Source of the DNA: Galaxea fascicularis
Taxonomy: Eukaryota > Cnidaria > Anthozoa > Scleractinia > Euphylliidae
Assembly: GCA_948470475.1 (NCBI GenBank)
Contig: OX419346.1
Location: 3,877,231-3,941,230 of the forward strand
Direction of reading: 5' to 3'
Length of the DNA: 64,000 nt
The notes below the pieces were generated by a model. It worked only from the letters and a program-made list of their open reading frames with translations, searched no databases and had not been told where the DNA came from. Shown piece after piece: positions 51,988 to 61,436 of this stretch (positions within the stretch are counted from its first letter, which is position 1; each line of letters begins with the position of its first letter). A program made the translations under genes and the position numbers.

Positions 51988-52070
51988 CTTGAATAGCAGA
52001 TCAAGGCTCCATGACAGTTAATTTTTTGTCCGCAGCAACAATTTATTTCCCCTTTGGCAGCCATGGCCAT
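51936..52070 (-). promoter_or_regulatory. Upstream ORF overlapping the start of the giant gene
   Basis: ATG at 52070 (G at -3, G at +4) opens a 44-codon frame beginning MAMAAKGEINCCCGQKINCH that overlaps the MGIVCS start in another frame and stops at 51936. If transcription begins upstream of 52070 it would reduce initiation at the main ATG; the start site is not visible from sequence. Confidence 0.4.
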
Positions 52071-52611
52071 GTCGAAAGAGTCAAGACGCGAAAATTCCCG
52101 ATTATGTTGCTTCTCGCTTCAGGCATGACTTAATTGGGACAAAATAACTCCAGCATACACAAAGGCGGCTTCATAGTCGACCAGTGTTATGTTTTAGGGA
52201 ATCATTTTGCTGTGATGGTGGTCAACACACGACCACAGTTCATTGTTTACACAAACTTGTGAAACCAGACAACCGCCAATTTGTATTCATTTCGTTCCCA
52301 GGATGTGGCGCGACAAGGTCACGAACTAGGGAAGGGGTGGGGAAAGGATTAAGTAAGATCTGAGTTAGTCTGTCCTAAGAGGGAGGGGGCTAGGGGGAGA
52401 GATTTCACCATAGAAAAGTCCGATACTCAGGCTGGGGTTTAGTGTAGCCTGTTCTGGGCTCTCTCATATTTTCTGAGAGCGAAAAATTAACAAAATTTTC
52501 TTCCTGAGTGTCTGGGGCAGGCTATGATAAAAATGAGAACAACCAGTAAGAGATGTCAGTCTCAGTGAATGACAGCGTTGCAGGTAGTTGCTTCAACCAA
52601 GTTTGCCACCG

Positions 52612-52906
52612 TTATTGGGCGTTTTTAGTACAGACGCATAATCCGTCTGGGACGAACTTGGGCAAACGTTTCCGTCAAACAAAGTGCGTCTGTTTACTTC
52701 TTCCAGAATAAAGGCGCACACAAGATGGAATATGCGTCTTAACGAAATAACCTCTTTAGTGCCTCTAGATGGTTCGTCTAGGCGCATAATCCGTCTTGTG
52801 CCCGTCTTTATACCCATGTGACGAGGTAAACAGACGCACTACAAATGTTTGCTCAATTCGTCCCAGACGGATTATGCAGGCAGTAGTAAAAATGGCCTTT
52901 ATACGT
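52612..52906. mobile_element. Foldback element with about 60-bp arms
   Basis: GCATAATCCGTCTGGGACGA occurs at both ends in opposite orientation, and GCGCATAATCCGTCTTG again inside. No ORF. Target duplication not clear. Confidence 0.7.
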
Positions 52907-53518
52907 ACCGTCAGTACTAGATAGACAAAATAACAGAAGCATAATGCATATGGACGGATCTGATGCGCCTCCGGTGTAAAAGTGGCCAAATTTTCGTTGT
53001 TTTAGATTTTGTTATTTGTACCTTATGCAAATAAGGTTTTCTGATCTCTTCTCCGGTTGTCCTGTCTCCCTTCCTTGACTCCCCTCCCCCCCTCCCCCCC
53101 CCCCATGCTCCCTTTCCTCGCAAATTACGCTCGTCATGTTTGTTCATGCACTCCTGAAAGCTGGGCAGGTTTTGATGGGGGTAGCCACCAGGAATGATAA
53201 TAGTTGGATACAGTCTTTAGAACAATGGAATTAGCACTGAATAGAATGCTGACATTGTAAACGGGTGATGTTGAAATCGATATCGTTTTTTCTCGCGTTC
53301 AGTTAGAAACCTCTGACGGAGAGTGTTTTTCAACCATAAGATAATCAGTTACCCTGATTGTGATAAATGCAGAAACTTGTTAGGAAATAGGGTGGAACTA
53401 AGACTTTGATACAAAGAAAATTGGTAGGGCAGGTTAGACAAGAAAAGTGGAACAGAGGCGGGGTCAGAACTCTAAGGCGTCCAATTGCTAACCAAATCCC
53501 GTTATTGAGCTATTTACA

Positions 53519-53881
53519 TTAGTAAAATCCAACTAGTGGTTTATTATCAATGCCGCGTTCTGATTGGTTGAGCTACTAGTAGGCTATTTGTTATAGCTTA
53601 CTAGTAGCGAAAAGCGACGGCTTTGAAAACCAAAACAATGGCGGCTGAATCGCGTTTTGCTGAAGTTTCGGACGAGCATTTGAGCTCGTTATTACATAAA
53701 TCTATACCAAAATCTACGGTAGGAATGCACAAAATAAATTTGAACTGTTTACAAATGTTACCGTAAATTTGACTCCTTTTGCAACTGCTATTTCTTTCGT
53801 CTTTGTTTTGGCGGCAAATAAGAATTAAAGTCTAGCTTTAACTAGCGAAAGATGTTTTGTCTCGATGTTTTTTTGACCAAC

Positions 53882-53899
<18 letters not shown>
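53519..53899 (+). mobile_element. TIR element carrying a short MAAESRFA reading frame
   Basis: Ends AGTAAAATCCAACTAGTGG and complement AGTAAAATCCAACTAGTTGG. At 53638-53718 an ATG frame (AACAATGG context) reads MAAESRFAEVSDEHLSSLLH and runs into a GTAGGA donor-like site. The peptide resembles the N-terminus of abundant cnidarian transposon-derived proteins (possibly Crypton/DUF3504-like); this is from memory and not certain. The palindrome at 53935-54000 follows. Confidence 0.5.
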
Positions 53900-53922
<23 letters not shown>

Positions 53923-53948
53923 CAGTGGCCTCTGAGTCAATAGCCCAT

Positions 53949-53979
<31 letters not shown>

Positions 53980-54010
53980 GAGCCCATTCGGGCACGAGGA
54001 ATAATTGTTA

Positions 54011-55412
54011 ATTATCTATCATTTATCGTTATATCTAGCATGAGCTGTGGTTTCGCTGCATATTAGCAAGTTGCACGTGTCGGCGGTCACGTTGGCGAAC
54101 TGAGATGAAAAAACTACCATCTTTTTGTATTCACGAAACTAATTGGAGAACAACCGTCGCACAGGAGCCAGAAAGCCTTGGGCAAAACAGCAGAGGAGCC
54201 GGCCTGAAAATAGTCAAGGTAAAAGTTAGAGAATATTTTTGCAACTGTTTTTTTTTTTTAAATAAAAAGGCTATTTGAAACCCAAAATTACCGGCCCAAA
54301 GTTAAAGGAATTAGTCAAGAACATAAACGGATTCCTGTTAACAATGTTTGACTAAAATCGGGTTGTACATGTTGGATTTTAACGCGTTATTCTCGTTGAT
54401 TGTAATTCAAACTTCTTAGACTCAAACCAATTTCACGTTCGTGATTTTTCAGTAAACTAAAGGTGATCGGTGTATATGCAATATTTGCCCATAAGGTTGT
54501 TTGCAATTTGTGTTATTTCTTTGTTTTTATGTAAATATTGAGCGCTTTTACTGTTTTTACATTTGGTTATTCCACATCTGTATACACCAATAAATGTTAA
54601 TGTAATTTTCCCCTGTGGAACTCGTACTCCCATATGTCCGTCAAACGGTCGAACTGTCATAGAAAAAGTAGTTCTTTTTTTCTTAACGAAACGTATATTT
54701 TGAAAGAATCAGATTGACTCGTTTTCACGATAAATCGGAAGTTCAGCTCTCTTTTTGAAAGCTAGCAGTTACGAAAATGATGGCTTAAGGCTATTTAAAC
54801 GAGTCATGTTCCTCTGGAAAGATATCGGTTATTTCATGTTTTACGTATACACCAAAAATGCAGAAACTATGTCACTTAACCATTTTGCCCACTCAGAATC
54901 GCCGGAAGGCTCGTTTGAACAACTGGACTGGACTCGTGTGCCCATCCCTGCAATAAAATTTTCATTTTGAGCATTTTACTCAGGAGTAACCCACTAACTG
55001 AACATTTTCATACGAAAGAGAAATATCGACGACATAAATTGTCTTAACGCCGACAAGTCGAAGACATACTGAATCTGATGAATTTTAATGTTGTCAGCTT
55101 CGTAATTATTACTTCGTATTTCGTAAATCCTTATCTTATTTCAGTTCTGCAAATATTTATATTTTTAATTCTTTTTTCCTTTAATCTTACAATGAAATGC
55201 TCATATGCATGTCAGGGCGTGTTACAACAAATGCACACAACTAAATATGGTGGTAATATAAACTAAGAAATCCAAGTCTTTTAAACTTTCCTTTTCCTCA
55301 TTTACCAGGAATTAAACGGTACTGCACGATTTACACTCGATCATCACTGACCAACTGAATCTAAACAAAGACGAAGCTATTAAAATTTAATGCCAACTGC
55401 TTCCCTTAATTC
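54011..55412. other. Intergenic, nothing recognised
   Basis: AT-rich; short frames only, no repeats recognised and no splice-bounded open frame that I would support. Confidence 0.55.
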
Positions 55413-55415
55413 TAA

Positions 55416-55803
55416 GGCCCCGTTCAGACTAAGTGCCCGTTCCGCGGCACCGTTCCCGGGCACTAAAAAGGACGCTGTCCAGACACCTCAGTGCCCTGGA
55501 CCGAGGATGTTCACACTAGTGCAGAAGGCTTAGTGCCCAGTTTATCTTTTTGAGTACTCCGCAATATTGCTGCCATTTTTGTGACTGCATCATAACGAAA
55601 CACGGGAAAAAACGTAGGAACACATGAAAACGTGTTCAGACAAGTTCCCGTGCCCGGGAACGGTGCCCGAGTACTACCCTTGGAGGTAGTGCCCGTGCCC
55701 GGGCACGGTGCTCAGATTTGTGCGCGGGCACCAACAAAAAGCTATGTTCAGACCAGTGCCCGTTCCCGAGAACCGGGCACAGGCACCTAGTCTGAACGAG
55801 GCC
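55416..55803. mobile_element. Harbinger-like MITE, 388 bp, TAA target duplication
   Basis: Ends GGCCCCGTTCAGACTAAGTG and complement GGCCTCGTTCAGACTAGGTG, flanked by TAA at 55413-55415 and 55804-55806. The interior has repeated GTGCCCG(G/T) blocks in both directions. Confidence 0.82.
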
Positions 55804-55806
55804 TAA

Positions 55807-57930
55807 GATCTCCACCATCGATCGTCATAGCGTGAGCTTTACTAGCATGATGGCGAAATAATAAATTATTATTCGATATTTACAAGACAGCTAGTGGTTA
55901 TTTGCCTCTGAAGCGTAACAGGGCTCTGGATAGTAAAACTGGCAGTGCCGTTGTTAGAGATTGATCCAAACATCTGCTAACATCATTTATCATTTTTAAG
56001 CTCTCAGCAACTCTCCGCCCCCCTCCACGAATACAGGGATAATCATGGTTAGAAATGTTAACCCATGGAGGACAAATGCGCAAAAAGTCTTTCTGATACT
56101 AAATTAATGCCTGATAACTGACACTTAACCATAGTTTTCGAACGCCATTGGTTATCTTGGGGCAGCGCCTTCATTAAAGATTTCTACCAATAAAAGATGT
56201 TGCCGTCTTAACGGTCTTGTCCATGTGATTTTAAGATCTTGTTACACCAGGCACACTCAGAAAAACGAACCTCTAACTTCCCGTGAACCCTTTAATTCCT
56301 AATAGAGACCAATGTTTAATCTTCTTTTTTACGTAACACTGCTCCATCTAAGACACTGGTAGTGAGAAAAAAGAACTGATCAACATGTGACAAAGTTCTT
56401 CAGATATCAAATTCTCCTCATCATTACCATAGAAAATGTATGGAGAACAGTACGTATTTTTTTTTTTTTTTGGGAGGGGGGTTTCAAAGGTTAACTAGTT
56501 TAGGTGCTCTGCCATTGAGATAAAGGAGACCGCGTGGTATGGGAGCTATACTTGTGACAAATGTCTTGTATACTGCTCGGAACTGAATGTTTATGAGGTG
56601 GCATATTCACAGTGGGACGAGGCCGGTGAAATGCATGGGAAATCTTCTTCGGGCATGCGTGTGAAATTCAGTATAAAAATTATACTTCTTTGATCGTCCA
56701 TCGACCGCGCTTAAAATTGACCATTTCAGTGAAAAATCATTTAAAACATTATATCCAAAAAGTAAAAGTTTAGTGACCTTCGTTTCGTTCTTTACGTATT
56801 TTAGAAGTCTATATTTGAAAATCACCATCAGCGCAAGCGAAAGTTGAAGCTCTACGTGACCTGATATCTCCGGCAGAGCCATTTTTTTTCGCATTAGCAT
56901 TCGCCTGGTGAGGAACATTTTACAGGAAAATTTGGCAGAGAAAGCCTTAAGTCCCAGGTATTAACAACAAACTGAAGATAACGGACTTGTAAAAAATTGA
57001 ACCGAAATTAAAATGAACTGCAGAAATAAACTTCGTCGTGATATCTAGCGAATTGTTTTTAATGTTTCCCGCTTGTCTTTTCATCAAATCTTCTCAAACT
57101 TACAGGCTTCTATACGGTTCTAGAAGTTTCTGATCCCCCAGCCAACAGAAAAATTAAATTATAGTCTTAAGCGCGATATCAAGAAACAGATACTGCTAGA
57201 AAAGTTTCGTGTTTTAAGCTACATGGTATTAATTAACTTTTTTTCGCCTTCCTTTTCGTGTGCCGCCATCAATTCATAAGTAAATGGTCAAATTAATTTA
57301 CTTTTCTGGCTTTTTCTGATACGAGTTTTCCTTTCAAAGCAGGCCATCACTGGTTGGCTGCAGCTAGGGATTGATCGTAATTAATTCAAAGCCACTCTCA
57401 CGGAATGTTTTCAACTTTTTTTCATAGTGTTTTCAACATGAAAAGAAAAGATTTCTATAAAACAGCTTGACTGTGCGCAAAAGAATAACAGAAGACAAAC
57501 GCGAATTGTTATTTGCCTCATGTCATGTCGTGCATTAAGTGTCGTAAACCGGTAGACTAATGCCGTGAAATGTCGTCCAATATTCTCCGCTGATTTTGCT
57601 CGCCTACGCAAACTTCACACCTGACACTGGGAAACTAGTACTAAAAATGCAAATTCTGTTGTGCCGGCATGGAAATTAATGCCTTAAAGGTTGATATCTA
57701 AAATGTATGAGAAACTTTGTCACGGTATCAACTGCCGATAGCTGTTTATTACAGTCGCTCGTTTTCTCAGCTGAGCCCAACGTTAGCTCGTGCCAAGTTC
57801 GCTGATGATGAAGTTTCTTCGCGGTGTGAGTTCTATAGCCAACTTTGCGTCGACATCAGTTTGAGAGACAATTTATATTCCCGGGAATAGATTATAATTA
57901 TCAACGAAAATGTTTTCTTCTTTTTCTCTC
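55807..57930. other. Intergenic, nothing recognised
   Basis: Only a T-run at 56458-56471 followed by GGGAGGGGGG, and a block (CTCCTCATCATTACC, AAAATGTATGGAGAACA) that also appears near 22785-22830. Confidence 0.55.
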
Positions 57931-58070
57931 TTCTCTCTCTCTCTCTCTCTCTGCAGATTGATCGAATGCGGACGTTCATCAAGGAGGACAACACTCGGAA
58001 TGGTTGGCTTCGATGACGCTAAGGCCTAAGTCGGGCTGTCGAAGCTCAAAACATCATCAATGGTACGGCG
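57920..58070 (+). other. Weak plus-strand exon candidate after a (TC)n tract
   Basis: A strong polypyrimidine tract (CTCTCTCTCTCTCTGCAG) precedes 57957, and the open segment CGRSSRRTTLGMVGFDDAKA stops at 58030. GTACGG follows at about 58069. It could be an untranslated or terminal exon, or chance. Confidence 0.2.
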
Positions 58071-61000
58071 CAATTTTTTTTTTAACGGATCGGTTTTTTG
58101 ATCTTACGAAACGACATAAACAGGTGATTTGCAACTTGCTATAGGAAAATTGTCAGTTTTCTGTCATGACACCCAAACATTGCAGCCCACACATTTAATT
58201 GTAGAACAAATTCAAATCTTCATCCGAATAAGTGAAAAGGTAGCGAAAATATTACGCGATTTGGAGCGCAAAGAAGCAAAATTATTTTATTCCTAATTTT
58301 TTTTAAATGAAATTTTCTATTTTATTATATTATTTTTTTCGTTTGGCTGTTGCATGGTATCCTATCAGAGTTTTCACTGGAGAAGTTCTGCATGGATTAT
58401 CTAAATCTTGGTCTAGATCTCGGACTGAAGAGAAATAAACGCAAGATTTTTTTTAATACTAACATTCAAAACTTCGTAATGAATATGCTCTCTCTCAAGA
58501 TTTCTTTTACACAAGGACTTATGTATTCCTTTCTGTCGGCAAATTTTAAGATCGTTGATTTCATAGCACATAATTATATATATTGTTTCCAAACAACCGT
58601 CCTTGAGGAAAAAATATTAGCATAGACTCCAAACCACAGGGTTATTACATATCACTGACGACGAAATAAGATTTTATTTACAAACTAACGCAGGACGCAA
58701 CGCTTTAGGATCTTATCAAGCTGTTCAAATAGGTTTCAATGCACTTGAAAAGTTTATTTTTTAGGTGCTAATGGTAGTTACCAACAACGTTTCTGAACAG
58801 CCTTTTGAAAATGCTTATGCTCGGAACATAATGTACCAGTTCCTTTCAACCTAGAGATTGTGTGGTTCAGTTTGTCATTGTCACATTTGATTTCGATCAA
58901 AACTATATTCAGTTTATCCTGAACTGCTGGACACAGATTGAAAATATTCTGAAATCCCGACAATTATATTGAATGCGAAAGTTGGTGGCCATACTTCTGC
59001 CTCTGAATTGCTTTTGCTGCAGAGGGTGGTATCAGCCATATTAATCAACGTTTTTGGTCCGAGATTAAAGTTGCCATATGTGTTACCATTGACAAAGAAA
59101 ATTAATGAGAGATATTTTCCTATAGTGATCGGACGTGATTTCAATATTTTAAATTAACTCAAAGATTTTTTCCTTCTATAAGTCATGCTTCGGGCAGAAG
59201 AACCAGCTTAAAGAAGGCTTATCACAGTTTAATTTAGTGTATCTCGCCTGCTCTTTGCTTATTTGCTCTCATGTCTGTCGGCTAGAACAGACAATTTATC
59301 TTTCTGACAAGAAGGTTGCTTTCTTGGTCAACACGTGGTCAATTGTTCTTCCAATAATTCAATGATAATCCCGCACAACTGTTAAAGCGGACGCGCTGAG
59401 TAAAGTTGACGAATGTATTTAAAGTTTTAAACTTAATCCATGGAAAATTCATTAAATCAAGGAAACGGATTTCTAAGACGTTATGTTGAGAGGCTTTAAG
59501 AACAAGCTGTGCTCTTTAACATCCGATGGAATCGAATGCTTATTTTCCCTGTAAACAGGCAGTGACGTAGATCAAACGCCCGCTTTAGAAACGTGCATCG
59601 CCTCTTGCGACTGATCACTTATTGTACAAACCCTGGGCCTGTGCCACATTTCGTTAGAAGGGATAATGTTCAGATTGCTACACACAAACATCCTCAGAGT
59701 GGAAGACAGTGAAGTCACGAACAAAGCCCCTGAACAAACCGATCACCAACAAGTGCGAAATTATGAGTTCCCTGAAAACAAAATTAATTTCTCGTCGAGA
59801 TCAAAATGAAGCCAAACCTAATTTCTGATATGAGACACTCCGAAACGGTTAAATTTAACACTTTATTGTCATGTGAACCATTCTGGATGAATTTTACAGC
59901 CGCTGAATTTAATGCGAACAGAACTGTATTCGATTAAAATTTAAAAGGACTATACAGTAAAGACGTTTAGCTTTATACGTTGAACGCGTCACCTTTATTC
60001 TCGTGCCGCCTCGCTCGTCTTAATGTTGAGAGACTCGAATTTTCCATTCTTCTTTCGAACGATTGGCTGGCGTGATTTCGGCAAGATGAAAGCGTAAAGA
60101 CCGGTCAAAAAGTCCAAAACTTCAGCCTTTGAGAAGTTGGTTTCTCGCCTTTGTTGTTTTCTAAGCACATGTTCTTTGTCGAAAGCCGCGCATGAGCTGA
60201 AAGATGAAAATTTTTCTACGCATGCTCCTCAAATTCCACAAGTTGAGCACTGCTCTTTTGAGCAAAGAAGTTCGAAAAACTTTCGGCAACTTTTTAAAAG
60301 TTATATCCCAGCGATATTTTTCTCTTAATTACTGAGAAATTTCTGCCAACATGAAGTTTGCTTTCTCAGCTCACGCAATAAAACCATTCAGCAGTGTGGC
60401 CTTTGCTTATGAGCGAGGCTATCGCAACGAAATTCACTAAAAGGTTTTTCAAATCTTTTTTAAATGAATGGCAAAGTCCTTTAGAACAGTTAAAATTGAG
60501 TTTCTTTATTCTTAACTCTTCAAATGAACTTATCTACTGGGCAAGGGAAATGACATATTTTTGACTAATGATTTCAATTTCTTCCATTGCAACTAGAAGA
60601 CGTTAAAATAGCATGGCGCAGAATATTGTTTGCGCTTCCGGCTTCCTCTTTTAAAATGCTGATATAAACGTGTTTCTTCTGCTCTCAACTCTTTACACAT
60701 TTATAACTTCCTTTCTTCATTATTCACGCACGTGTGTTCTAACAATCACAAGTAAACAGCCAAAACCTCAACTCGTAGTGGAAGGGTTAAAAGAATTTAA
60801 TGCTAAGGCGAGGTAGAATGAAAAGTAAAGCGGGTCACCATTTCAAAAAAAAAAAAAAAACATGCATCCTGTTTACAGTCCTCAAACTAAACAAGTGAAT
60901 GACAAGCGAAAACGTATAAATAATTAGTCAACAAACTTGTGATGTGCCAATCATCACCAATTTAGTCAAGGTTTTGTTCACCGCTTTTCCTTTACCTCAG

Positions 61001-61378
61001 AAGAAATTAGTTAAACGAGATTGAAGAACGCCGCTAAACGGGTTGTATAAGCGTTCTGAGGTTTTGTTTCATCAAGTGAAACATTTCGGTCACCATGTGT
61101 GAGTCACAGCTTTTCCGAATCAGGTGGTTTCTATTTTTAACCCTTAGCCATAGAAAATTGTGTGACTAAATGAACTTGTCAGTTTAAGGGGATTTTCTTC
61201 TTGCATATTGAGCAGAAAAGCTGTCACGTATTCATTTACTACGCTTGCGCACAGGGTGTTTTATTGGGCAATCGGTTGTGATGGTTCGGTCAGCCAGTTT
61301 TCACAAGAGAACCGGCTGTGATGCATGAAAAATTATACTGAAAGAAAATGTTGTTTTCCGCGGCTAGGTACAACTGCC

Positions 61379-61436
61379 ATGGAGAGCAAAACGCCCAATT
61401 ACAAGCTGCAAACCATTTGGATACGTCTGAGACAAG
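61379..61436 (+). CDS. Weak candidate first exon of a plus-strand gene
   Basis: ATG (GCCATGG context) reads MESKTPNYKLQTIWIRLRQ and then meets a consensus donor CAAG followed by GTAAGC. No second exon was found up to 64000, and no family is recognised. Confidence 0.22.

Noticed and set aside
58350..58625. 91-codon plus-strand frame
   Set aside because: AT-rich, Phe/Asn/Lys-rich with no motif, no splice support; looks like chance.
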